From the NCBI GenBank assembly GCA_017630215.1, contig JAGBVR010000014.1, positions 1 to 64,000 of the forward strand: 64,000 nt of DNA, written 5' to 3'. Both the position numbers and the translations under genes were made by a program. The first letter of the stretch is position 1, and each line of letters begins with the position of its first letter. Of the stretch, positions 36,595-45,180 are shown piece by piece. The DNA comes from Bacteroidales bacterium (lineage in GTDB: Bacteria; Bacteroidota; Bacteroidia; Bacteroidales; UBA932). Under the pieces are notes generated by a model, which saw only the letters and a program-made list of their open reading frames with translations, was not told the DNA's origin and ran no database searches.

Positions 36595-38717
36595 GAAGAA
36601 TCTTGTTTTTAGGATTAACGCTGGCAATGTCCGCGTTTCTTTTCACAAACTGTGCTTTCCAGGATTGGGAACCACAGCCATCAGAAAACAACGGTGACGC
36701 CGGTGGAAACACACCAGGCGAAAAGACAGATGTTCCTTTCGAAATCGTTGCTTCAATCGTACAGACCAAGACTGCCAACAACGGCGGAGAATTAGCATGG
36801 AGTGCAGGAGACCGCCTCAATGCATTCCACACAGTATCAAGTACTACCGCCATTATCAGTGATGGTGAAGTAGAGCTTGCAGATGCAGGTAAAGGCCTTT
36901 TCGAAGGTACGCTTGCCAAAGGTCTCAAGGACGGATATGCATATGACTGGTATCTGTTCTACCCTTATACCGAGAACCTTACAATCATTGAGAACGCAGC
37001 TGAAATCACCATCGGTGCAGCAGCTGGTTCTGCACAGAGACAGACAGGCAACGACAGCAAGGCTCACCTTGCAGGCACAGCTATGCCGCTTTTCGGAGCT
37101 GCTACAGGCGTCGAGAATAGCAAGACACCAGTAGCTCAGATGCATCATCTGGCATCAATCGTGGAGGTTATCGTAACTAACGGCGTGACTCCACCGCTTA
37201 AAGTGTCAGAAGTAGCCGTTACTGCAAATGAAGCTATTATCGGAACATTCGGTCTCGACCTTTCTACATCAGCATTGACTTACAATCCTGCTTCAACAAG
37301 CAATACAGCAAAGCTCGCTGTCGATGGAGGTGCGGAACTTGCTCACGGAGAATCAGCTAAGTTCTATATCGCTGTAAAGCCTTTCTCTGCAACTCCTGGA
37401 ACCGGCATCAAGCTCAGCGTAAACGGATACGAGAAGGAGATCATTCTCGCTGACGCAATTAACTGCAAGGCAGGAGAAACAGCATCTGTATCATTCGAGT
37501 ATGACAGACTTGACTTCGAGGAAAGCCTCGCAGGTGCATATCAGATCAAGGGTCTCTGGGTATACGGAGGTACAGGTCCTGAGTACGGCGGAGCCGGATT
37601 CGTGGATATGCACAACAAGACATGGCTCTTCGACGAAGAAGCAGGCCACGGCGTTACTGCAGAGATGGACAACTACCTCGAATTCACTCTTATCGATGTT
37701 CTCGACGGAGGTAACAAGACTACAGGTACCTGTGTAAACTGGGCAGGTGCTGACGGAAAGAACTGGAGCTGTTGGTACAAGCAGTCTGAAGTTCCTTGGA
37801 ACCAGGCAGACCTTACACACTTCTACCGTCAGATTCCTGTAGGAGAGAGCACATGGGTACGCGACTACACTGTAGAGCCTAACACTGTGACATTTACAGA
37901 TTCAGAGGGCAAGACCACCGTTCTCGAACTCCTTGCTCCTCAGAATGTAAACGGCCATGAGTTCGCTACCGAGACATTCCACACCAAGCTCAGCGGTACA
38001 GATAACTGGAACAAGATCTACAACGATATCGACAAGATTTACTACAAGCCTCGCAACTACTATATCGAAGTGGCAAAGGTTGACGCAGTTCCTGATGCAT
38101 CAAGAACTACAGAACCAGTATTCGTTCCTACACTTCCACCGGATCCAAGCGAAGTTCCTCCTACCATCGCAGGTACTTACAAATATTCGAACGCTCTCTG
38201 CTTCGGAGGTATCGACCCTGCATTCGTAGGTCTCGTAGAGAAATCATGGGCATTCAGCGGATCTATCTGGTGTCTCCAGGATGACCTTTATATCTTCACT
38301 GCTACTGGTCAGGACGAGAACGGCAATGAGATCGGTGAAGTGGATTATCAGGGTGGTTCAGATGGTTACTGGGACTACATCATGCCTGCAAGCTACCACA
38401 AGAAGGATGGAATCGGCGACCTTGATCTTTCTCCATTCTACGGAAAGATAGCTCAGGGCAAGTCACAGTACATCTATGACAAGACCAACTGCACTGTAAC
38501 CTTCATCTCAGACAAGGGTACTGATACTGCAAGACTCCTTGTACCTGGCTCACACGACTTCTCTGGCAAAGCACATGAAGTGATAGCAACATTCGCACTC
38601 GATTTCAACCTCAACTACACAGAACCTAACGTACCTGGTTATGCTCAGGATTGGTCTGACTTCGAGCGCTTCTATGTGGCTCCGCACAATTATGTGCTCC
38701 ACCTTCAGAAGCAGTAA
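36591..38717 (+). CDS. Surface lipoprotein with fimbrillin-like domain and two tandem binding modules
   Basis: A 708-residue lipoprotein (LFTNC, Cys-21). Residues about 45-300 look like a fimbrillin/Mfa-type beta domain (AWSAGDRLNAFH, YDWYLFYPY, QMHHLASIVEV). Two copies of a roughly 190-residue module follow, about 311-500 and 525-708. Shared landmarks are GAY/GTY, KTWLF or KSWAF, YLEFTL or LYIFTA, GADGKNW or GGSDGYW, FYRQIPVGES or FYGKIAQGKS, and a closing HEFA or HEVI strand. The same module ends the lipoprotein at 16802. The aromatic residues suggest carbohydrate binding at the surface. The start overlaps the beta-mannosidase stop by four bases. Confidence 0.8.
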   Translation: MRRILFLGLTLAMSAFLFTNCAFQDWEPQPSENNGDAGGNTPGEKTDVPFEIVASIVQTKTANNGGELAWSAGDRLNAFHTVSSTTAIISDGEVELADAGKGLFEGTLAKGLKDGYAYDWYLFYPYTENLTIIENAAEITIGAAAGSAQRQTGNDSKAHLAGTAMPLFGAATGVENSKTPVAQMHHLASIVEVIVTNGVTPPLKVSEVAVTANEAIIGTFGLDLSTSALTYNPASTSNTAKLAVDGGAELAHGESAKFYIAVKPFSATPGTGIKLSVNGYEKEIILADAINCKAGETASVSFEYDRLDFEESLAGAYQIKGLWVYGGTGPEYGGAGFVDMHNKTWLFDEEAGHGVTAEMDNYLEFTLIDVLDGGNKTTGTCVNWAGADGKNWSCWYKQSEVPWNQADLTHFYRQIPVGESTWVRDYTVEPNTVTFTDSEGKTTVLELLAPQNVNGHEFATETFHTKLSGTDNWNKIYNDIDKIYYKPRNYYIEVAKVDAVPDASRTTEPVFVPTLPPDPSEVPPTIAGTYKYSNALCFGGIDPAFVGLVEKSWAFSGSIWCLQDDLYIFTATGQDENGNEIGEVDYQGGSDGYWDYIMPASYHKKDGIGDLDLSPFYGKIAQGKSQYIYDKTNCTVTFISDKGTDTARLLVPGSHDFSGKAHEVIATFALDFNLNYTEPNVPGYAQDWSDFERFYVAPHNYVLHLQKQ

Positions 38718-38735
38718 GAAACTGATATAGAATCA

Positions 38736-38775
38736 AAAGGGAGTAGTTCGGTCCATGCGGCCGGACACTTCCTTT
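38736..38775 (+). terminator. Weak hairpin after the tandem-module lipoprotein
   Basis: AAAGGGAGT (38736-38744) pairs with ACTTCCTTT (38767-38775) with one G:T wobble, enclosing a smaller GTCC/GGAC stem. The following TATTC is only mildly T-rich, so it is probably a partial terminator or mRNA stabiliser rather than a full stop. Confidence 0.4.
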
Positions 38776-38800
38776 ATTCAAAAAACGACCCATACAGACC

Positions 38801-40330
38801 ATGAAGCATTCTGGACTATCAATCATAAACATTCTTATTGTTCTGACATTACTGAGCAGCTGCAGCTGCAATGAAAACAATCAGATCAAAAGCGTCATTC
38901 CTGACAACCAGGAGGGCACAAAGCCGGAAATATCCGCTCCACAAGCGGATACATATGGCTGTACGATAGACATAGATGCTTCATCATTTGTCAGCACAGA
39001 CTACATAGGCAACGGCGTGCAGTGGGATCCATATGAAGTCAGTGACATCAGCGAAGCAGACTGGCAGAAGATATACAACCGTCTGGATTTCATGAAACCT
39101 CGGTTCATCCGAATGATGCATAACATCGGAGAAAAGACTCAGGACGGAGTCCTTATCAAGGACGCTGGTCTGGAGCATCTTATGCATCTGCTGGATTATT
39201 GTCAGAGCCGTGATATCACCGTAATGTTCGGAGATTGGGGTGGAAGCATTGCAGATTCTGAGAAAGGCACCATCAATGAAACATTGCTCCATAATATTGC
39301 CGAGTATCTGGATTTTCTGATCAACAGGAAGGGCTACGACTGCATCAAGTATTACAACCTGATCAATGAACCTAACGGCTATTGGTCGCAGACCAAAGGT
39401 GATTATGAACTCTGGAGCCGCACAGTAAAGTTTTTCTGGGATGAAGCCCGAAAGCTCGGCCTCGACAAACAGATAAAGATGGCGGCCCCTGACGTAGCGA
39501 TCTGGACAGCAGAGGAAACTTTCTGGGTAAGCAATACTGTCCGCGATTTTCCGGAAGCTACGGGCATCTATGACATCCACACATATCCGTCAAAGATAAC
39601 AGTTAATTCAGGCCAATACACTGATATAATAAAGGCATACAAGGATGCATCCGCACCAGGATCGAAGATCGTGATGGGAGAGATCGGATTCAAGTATCAG
39701 GAACCAGAAGATGCCGCATATCAGGCTGAAAATCTGAAACGTGCCGAGAATCTCGCGCATGCCTCAATCGAGGATTCTCAGATGTTCGTATATGACTATA
39801 TGTACGGCACCGACATGGCAGACGCTGTCTTCCAGACCATCAATGCCGGATATTCCGGATGCGTAGCGTGGATGCTTGACGATGCCATGCACTACAAAGA
39901 ACCGGGAAAACTGAAGATCTGGGGATTCTGGAATATTTTCGGAGATGAAAGATATGGATCCGAACACGAAAAGGTACGGCCTTGGTTCTACGCCTGGTCT
40001 CTTCTTTGCCGCTACATTCCGCAAGGGACCGACTTCTATACAGTAAACATCTCCAGCACGGATGGTATAAAGGCCATTGCCGGAGTACACGAAGGAAAAA
40101 GAACAATAGCAGTCGTGAATGTCTCCAAGGAGGAAAAGGCCGTAAAGGTCACATCCGATAATATGGGCGACATGGACAAAGTCAGAAAATATATCTATGG
40201 TGAAGGACTATTCGTCACTGAAGGAGACTGCACAATGCATCCGGCGGCGACAGATATGGATTTCAGCCTTTCAAAAGGAGAAATTCTGACACTGCCTGGA
40301 GAGAGCATGATTCTCCTTACTGAATTATAA
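38801..40330 (+). CDS. Lipoprotein glycoside hydrolase, clan GH-A type (paralogue of the 9.4-kb gene)
   Basis: A 509-residue lipoprotein (LTLLSSC, Cys-21) with a linker of about 35 residues. It carries the same TIM-barrel enzyme as the gene at 9400-10875: both share YIGNGV(E/Q)WDPY, a NEP acid/base segment (here INEPNG, Glu-190), NGDYELW or KGDYELW, the nucleophile in MGEIGFKYQ (Glu-294), WMLDDA and KIWGFWNI. The family assignment is uncertain (GH39/GH5-like). The two copies lie at opposite ends of the PUL in opposite directions. They have diverged considerably, so they may differ in substrate. It is the last gene before a strong terminator. Confidence 0.75.
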   Translation: MKHSGLSIINILIVLTLLSSCSCNENNQIKSVIPDNQEGTKPEISAPQADTYGCTIDIDASSFVSTDYIGNGVQWDPYEVSDISEADWQKIYNRLDFMKPRFIRMMHNIGEKTQDGVLIKDAGLEHLMHLLDYCQSRDITVMFGDWGGSIADSEKGTINETLLHNIAEYLDFLINRKGYDCIKYYNLINEPNGYWSQTKGDYELWSRTVKFFWDEARKLGLDKQIKMAAPDVAIWTAEETFWVSNTVRDFPEATGIYDIHTYPSKITVNSGQYTDIIKAYKDASAPGSKIVMGEIGFKYQEPEDAAYQAENLKRAENLAHASIEDSQMFVYDYMYGTDMADAVFQTINAGYSGCVAWMLDDAMHYKEPGKLKIWGFWNIFGDERYGSEHEKVRPWFYAWSLLCRYIPQGTDFYTVNISSTDGIKAIAGVHEGKRTIAVVNVSKEEKAVKVTSDNMGDMDKVRKYIYGEGLFVTEGDCTMHPAATDMDFSLSKGEILTLPGESMILLTEL

Positions 40331-40346
40331 ACTTAAAACTAACCTG

Positions 40347-40392
40347 ACAAGCCGCCTCGGTCAGATATATCTGGTCAAGGCGGCTTGTTTTT
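40347..40392 (+). terminator. Strong intrinsic terminator of the rightward PUL operon
   Basis: ACAAGCCGCCT (40347-40357) pairs perfectly with AGGCGGCTTGT (40378-40388), the loop contains a second small CAGATATATCTG palindrome, and the stem runs into five T residues. It lies 17 bases after the GH-A gene and separates the PUL operon from GH31. Confidence 0.88.
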
Positions 40393-40426
40393 GATCTGAG
40401 GGAATGCCATCATAAAGATAATTTGC

Positions 40427-40434
40427 TAATTTTG
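40427..40434 (+). promoter_or_regulatory. -7 element upstream of GH31
   Basis: TAATTTTG fits TAnnTTTG, 25 bases before the GH31 ATG and just after the terminator, so GH31 appears to have its own transcript. No TTG is seen at the -33 distance. Confidence 0.5.
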
Positions 40435-40458
40435 TCTGAACACATATCCCATCGATCT

Positions 40459-42879
40459 ATGAAACGATTCATTTTCCTTATCATTGCAGTACTGTCTTCT
40501 GCCGTCCTTTGGGCTAAGGAAGCGGAAATTCTTGCTCAGAACACAATTACTGAAGTAATCTTCTATTCGCCTGAAATCGTAAGGATAGTAAAGACCCCTG
40601 CCGACACCGAAGGAAACACCAGAGGAAGTCTTGTGGTGACATTGAGTCCACAAAAGGGTCTGGAGATCAACAGAACAGAAAATTCATCTACTGTAACTCT
40701 GAAAAGCAAGGTCTTGACTGTGAAGATCGACAAAAAGACCGGCTTGGTGCAATTCCTCCATAAGGGAAAGAATCTGTTGATGGAGAAGGGCTATAGCTTC
40801 GAAGAGAGGATAGAAGGTCCGGACAAGGGAAGCTACCGCACAAGCATCATTTACCAACTGGACAAGAATGAGCCGATATACGGACTTGGCGCCATACAGG
40901 ACGGAAAGCTCAGTCACAGAGGTTCTACTCACTGGAATATGGAGCAGAACAACACTCAGGACTATCAGTACGTGATACAGTCACTAAAGGGATGGGGCCT
41001 TTTCTGGGATAATTATTCACGTGCACACTTCATTGATAATGAAGAAGGTATGAAATTTTCGGCAGAGGTTGGCGATGACATTGACTACTACTTCATGTAT
41101 GGCGGAAGCGCCGACGGAGTAAACTCTCAGATGAGAAAACTCAGCGGAGCGGTACCTATGTTCCCTCTCTGGACTTTCGGATATTGGCAGTGCAGGGAAA
41201 GATACAAATCCGTGGACGAACTTCTGGAAGTGCTCAGATGGCACAGAACCAACAATGTGCCTCTTGATGGTATCGTTCAAGACTGGCAGTACTGGGGAAG
41301 CAATTATACCTGGAATGCAATGGACTTCCTTGCTGAAACTTATGTCAACGGCAAATGGATGGTGGATGAAGTTCACAGGAACAATGCCCATCTGATGATA
41401 AGCATCTGGGCTAGTTTCGGCCCGCAGACCATTCCTTTCAAGGAACTGGAGGAGAAGGGATTACTTTATGACTTCCAAACTTGGCCGCAGAGCGGGCTCA
41501 GCGCATTCTGGCCTCCGAGAATGGATTACCCTAGCGGAGTCCGAGTATATGATGCATTAAGTCCTGAAGCGAGGGAAATATATTGGAAGAGTCTGAAGAA
41601 ACTGGTGGACTATGACATAGACGCCTGGTGGATGGACTCCACAGATCCAGATTTCTTCCATCCTCAGGACCATCATTACGACCACACTGCCGGAGACGGC
41701 ACATGGAGACGCTATCGCAACGCATTCCCATTGGCATCTGTCAGTGGAGTTTATGACAATCTCAGAGCCGATTCAGAGGAGAAGCGAGTATTCATTATGA
41801 CACGTTCCGCATTTGCTGGTCAGCAGAGATACGGAGCAGGGCTATGGAGCGGTGATGTGGGATCGTCATGGGATATGCTCAGAAGACAGATACCGGTAGG
41901 CCTGAACTACACGATGACAGGCTGTCCTAACTTCAACACAGATATCGGAGGCTTCTTCTGCAATACATACAACACATTCGGTCCGGGATCTGCACCTAAG
42001 AACCCTCAGTTCCAGGAACTCTATGTGCGCTGGATGCAGTATGCATTGTTCTGTCCCGTATTCCGCAGCCACGGAGCGGACGCCCCTCGCGAAATCTATC
42101 AGTTCGGCAGCCGCGGAGATGCCGCCTTTGATGCTATCGAGAACAGCATCCGACTGCGCTACAGACTCCTGCCATACATCTACAGCACAGCATGGAAGAT
42201 CACTTCCGAGGACGAAAGCTACTTGAGAGCATTGGTTTATGACTTCCCTGAAGACAAGAGAGTCTGGGATATGAACGACGAATTCATGTTCGGAAGAAAC
42301 ATTCTCGCCGCTCCGATAACTGTACCTCAATATACAGAAGAGGAAGTTGTCCGAGTGGATGCCATGAGCGGATGGGACAGAAAGGAAGCAATAAAGAAGG
42401 CCTTTGCTGAAGTAGATTTTTCCGTAAGCAAGATTGCTGATGCATATCTCCCTTCCGGATCTGACTGGTACTATTTCTGGACAGAACAGAAATACAAGGG
42501 TGGCCAAGATATCACTTTCGAAAGCACTTTCGACCAGGTACCGATGTTCATCAAAGCAGGTACAATCCTCCCTCTAGCTCCAGTTGTCCAATATGCGGAG
42601 CAAAGCAAATGGACAGAACTTGAAATCGTCGTCTACCCGGGAGCAGACGGCAGTTTCACCCTCTACGAAGACGAAGGAGACAATTATAATTACGAGAAGG
42701 GACAATATATGACCATCACATTCAATTGGAATGACAGTCACAGAAAACTCTCGATCGGCTCAATATCAGGGGAATATCCAAGAATGCCGACCGAACGTAC
42801 ATTCAGAGTACGCCCAGCCGGCACTGATAAGACTGTAAAAGTGAGTTATTCTGGCGAGGCCGTCACTCTGACACTATAG
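40459..42879 (+). CDS. GH31 family alpha-glycosidase
   Basis: An 806-residue secreted enzyme (signal MKRFIFLIIAVLSSAVLWA). The GH31 order is visible: an N-terminal beta-sandwich (YGLGAIQDGKLSHRG), then a TIM barrel with FPLWTFGYWQCRERY, WWMDSTDPD with the nucleophile Asp-393, WSGDVGSSWD with the acid/base Asp-466, and GCPNFNTDIGGFF. A distal sandwich with a DUF5110-like tail (FTLYEDEGDNYNYEKG) follows. GH31 covers alpha-glucosidases, alpha-xylosidases and some alpha-galactosidases. No GH27 or GH36 is present, so this enzyme might remove alpha-galactose from galactomannan (inference). Start ATG 40459 was chosen for the signal peptide. Its 3' end overlaps the convergent kinase gene by 17 bases. 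Confidence 0.88.
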   Translation: MKRFIFLIIAVLSSAVLWAKEAEILAQNTITEVIFYSPEIVRIVKTPADTEGNTRGSLVVTLSPQKGLEINRTENSSTVTLKSKVLTVKIDKKTGLVQFLHKGKNLLMEKGYSFEERIEGPDKGSYRTSIIYQLDKNEPIYGLGAIQDGKLSHRGSTHWNMEQNNTQDYQYVIQSLKGWGLFWDNYSRAHFIDNEEGMKFSAEVGDDIDYYFMYGGSADGVNSQMRKLSGAVPMFPLWTFGYWQCRERYKSVDELLEVLRWHRTNNVPLDGIVQDWQYWGSNYTWNAMDFLAETYVNGKWMVDEVHRNNAHLMISIWASFGPQTIPFKELEEKGLLYDFQTWPQSGLSAFWPPRMDYPSGVRVYDALSPEAREIYWKSLKKLVDYDIDAWWMDSTDPDFFHPQDHHYDHTAGDGTWRRYRNAFPLASVSGVYDNLRADSEEKRVFIMTRSAFAGQQRYGAGLWSGDVGSSWDMLRRQIPVGLNYTMTGCPNFNTDIGGFFCNTYNTFGPGSAPKNPQFQELYVRWMQYALFCPVFRSHGADAPREIYQFGSRGDAAFDAIENSIRLRYRLLPYIYSTAWKITSEDESYLRALVYDFPEDKRVWDMNDEFMFGRNILAAPITVPQYTEEEVVRVDAMSGWDRKEAIKKAFAEVDFSVSKIADAYLPSGSDWYYFWTEQKYKGGQDITFESTFDQVPMFIKAGTILPLAPVVQYAEQSKWTELEIVVYPGADGSFTLYEDEGDNYNYEKGQYMTITFNWNDSHRKLSIGSISGEYPRMPTERTFRVRPAGTDKTVKVSYSGEAVTLTL

Positions 42880-43933
42880 CCTTCATCTGATCCCAGTGAG
42901 ACAATACACTGCGGAAAAGAGCCATCTGATTGCGTGTCCGGACGAGATTGTGCTCCGGATACGCAATTTTGTAATATGTATCGCCATTGATGTAATCAGT
43001 CAGGAAACGTACAGCCTGCATAAACGGGAAAAGGGCGGCTGCATATGGAATGTTTTCTTTTTCCACTTCGGTCAGGAATGAAGCGGCCGATTCCAGATAA
43101 CCTTTGATGAAGGAACTGAATATATCCATATTGAATCCCACCTTATCTATCTCCGGACAATCTTCTGCGACATGATTGGCAGCAGTACGGAGAAAATCAC
43201 CCACATCCGAGAAAATAAAGCTCGGCATCAAGGTATCCAGATCGATCACGCACAGAACCGAGCCGTCCTTATCGAAAAGCATATTGCTGACCTTGGTATC
43301 GCAGTGACAGATTCTTTTAGGCAGAACCCCCTCGCGATAAAGGCGCTCAGCCTTGCACATTTCTTCAATATGATGGTCAATTTCAGAAAGGAACTGTCGT
43401 ATTTCCGGCTCAGAGCATCTTCCCACGGGATCTTTGGCCACGGCATCACGAAGCTGGCGTGCTCTCAATTCCATATTATGGAAATCAGGGATAGTCTCCC
43501 CTATCTGTTCCTTGATATCCACGAGCATTGCCTGGAACTCGCCGAAAGCTTTGCCGGCACAATAGGAAGATTCGGGAGTAACGGTCTCCACAGTAACAGA
43601 ATCCTCAATGAAGGCCGACATTCTCCAATAGGATTTACCGTCAGTATAATACGTACTTTGAGAATCTTTCAACGAAATGAGCCTCAACACCTTACGATCG
43701 ACATCTGTTTCACCGGAAGCTGTGAGTTTTGCTCTGATATGGGCCGTTACATAAGCGATATTGCGCTGAAGCAGATCCACATCCTTGAAAATGGCATGAT
43801 TGATTCTCTGCAGAACATATCTTTTACCTTCGGATGCCGACACAAGATAAGTGTCATTGATAAGTCCGTTTCCTAAAGGGCGGACATCAGTCACATAACC
43901 CTCGATTGCAAAATACTGAGCTATCTTTTCCAT
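42863..43933 (-). CDS. Sugar 1-kinase of the APH fold, N-acetylhexosamine 1-kinase (NahK)-like
   Basis: A 356-residue cytoplasmic kinase of the aminoglycoside-phosphotransferase fold. The order of motifs recalls bifidobacterial NahK, which phosphorylates GlcNAc and GalNAc at C1: GNGLINDTYLV at 21-31, YVLQRIN, the FGEFQ segment near 130, ICHCDTKVSNML with catalytic Asp-212, VIDLDTLMPS with the metal-binding Asp-231/233, and the C-terminal YPEHNLVRTRNQ. This resemblance is from memory. It is the last gene of a leftward operon after GH109 and GH33; its start overlaps the GH33 end by 13 bases. The partners release GalNAc and sialic acid, which supports an amino-sugar substrate. A mannose or other hexose 1-kinase cannot be excluded. 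Confidence 0.82.
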   Translation of the reverse strand: MEKIAQYFAIEGYVTDVRPLGNGLINDTYLVSASEGKRYVLQRINHAIFKDVDLLQRNIAYVTAHIRAKLTASGETDVDRKVLRLISLKDSQSTYYTDGKSYWRMSAFIEDSVTVETVTPESSYCAGKAFGEFQAMLVDIKEQIGETIPDFHNMELRARQLRDAVAKDPVGRCSEPEIRQFLSEIDHHIEEMCKAERLYREGVLPKRICHCDTKVSNMLFDKDGSVLCVIDLDTLMPSFIFSDVGDFLRTAANHVAEDCPEIDKVGFNMDIFSSFIKGYLESAASFLTEVEKENIPYAAALFPFMQAVRFLTDYINGDTYYKIAYPEHNLVRTRNQMALFRSVLSHWDQMKAIVSE

Positions 43934-45180
43934 ATCCTATATCTGTCAAATGTAAGTGTATCCAGAGGAATTTCTTTATAGACCATATCAAATCCGCCTT
44001 CGACTGGCTTGTTTTCCTCCTCATAATAAAAGGCGATGTTTCCATTGGACTGAAGCACCATTGTCGAATATGCAGAAGGCTGATCAGTCACCTTATATGG
44101 CTTCTCCCAGTATGAAGCCATCGTCTGCGGAGTCATTCCACCGGTCACCTCCTTGAAATATACACCCACTCTGGTCCTTCCAGGCCCGAGAGGAACAGAC
44201 TGGAGTGCTATTGACACCTTCTCTCCGTCTGATTTCCTTACCGCTGGGACTATAAGAATCTCACCGTTGCATGCATTGTCAATTGCCGCACAGCCGCTAT
44301 TGTCCGCTCCGGAGAAGGCAGCTTCTCCCCATTGTCCTTCTGCCTTGGAAGCGTCCGAATATGTGAAGATGTTGAATATTCTTCCGCCTCTGGTTCTTGA
44401 GCTGAGCACCACGCTTCCGTCAGGAAGTTCCTCGCATTTAGGCTCGTCTCCATATATTGCCGGGAGAGCATCAATACCGCCAAGGGCTGCCCACGTGCGT
44501 CCGAAATCATCGCTGTAAAGAACTCTGTTACCGTTTGGACGAGCGCAGAGTGCCGCATAAATACGATAATTACTTCCATACTTGCACTTGCGGCTCTGGC
44601 AGATCTTGCCTGAACCTACGAAGCAGCTTTGCACACAGCCATGGGAAGATTCGTCGAATAAGGAGTAAATATCTTCTGTGATTTCCTTCCAAAGTTCCCA
44701 GGTACGGGCATTATCCTGACTTCGCATAAGGGCAATACGATTAGGGTTCTGTCTGTTTGTGGTCTCGTGCCAATAAACTGTCTCTCCACAGACTGCTATG
44801 ACCAGAACTTCCTCGCTTTCACGGTCTGCTACCAGAGCTGCATCACCGAAGCCGCAATCCACCGCTTTCGGAATTCCTGAGCCTGCCAGTAATGGAAATT
44901 CATCCGCCCAGGTCGCTCCGTCATCATATGATTTACGGCCGTGGATATCCACCCTGCCCCATCCTATGTCGCTTCTGCAATGTCTGTAATCAGCCAGAGC
45001 CAGCAACGAACCGTCTGACAGTGAAGCTATTGCAGGGATCCTGTAAGGGATCGAGTCTGGAGTATCCGTCTTGAACAATATATGACAAGAGGTATCCCCT
45101 GTTCTGGTGCAGGAGATACCCATAATCCATAAAAAGGCAGTCAATATGACCAGTATGCTAGAACGCATATGTAAAGCCAT
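43921..45180 (-). CDS. GH33 exo-sialidase lipoprotein
   Basis: GH33 removes terminal sialic acid from glycoproteins or glycolipids. The protein has a lipoprotein signal (GISC, Cys-24 counted from the first Met). The sialidase landmarks are YRIP with the arginine-triad member Arg-47, ALADYRH with the acid/base Asp, Asp-boxes SYDDGATW and SDDFGRTW plus the degenerate SQDNARTW, GDEPKCEELPDGS and SSRT with the next conserved Glu/Arg, and the late SAYSTM with the nucleophilic Tyr. The total of 419 residues is a compact single-domain form. ATG 45180 overlaps GH109 by 23 bases; ATG 45168 gives a cleaner signal peptide and an 11-base overlap. No neuraminate catabolism genes are in the window. Confidence 0.87.
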   Translation of the reverse strand: MALHMRSSILVILTAFLWIMGISCTRTGDTSCHILFKTDTPDSIPYRIPAIASLSDGSLLALADYRHCRSDIGWGRVDIHGRKSYDDGATWADEFPLLAGSGIPKAVDCGFGDAALVADRESEEVLVIAVCGETVYWHETTNRQNPNRIALMRSQDNARTWELWKEITEDIYSLFDESSHGCVQSCFVGSGKICQSRKCKYGSNYRIYAALCARPNGNRVLYSDDFGRTWAALGGIDALPAIYGDEPKCEELPDGSVVLSSRTRGGRIFNIFTYSDASKAEGQWGEAAFSGADNSGCAAIDNACNGEILIVPAVRKSDGEKVSIALQSVPLGPGRTRVGVYFKEVTGGMTPQTMASYWEKPYKVTDQPSAYSTMVLQSNGNIAFYYEEENKPVEGGFDMVYKEIPLDTLTFDRYRIWKR

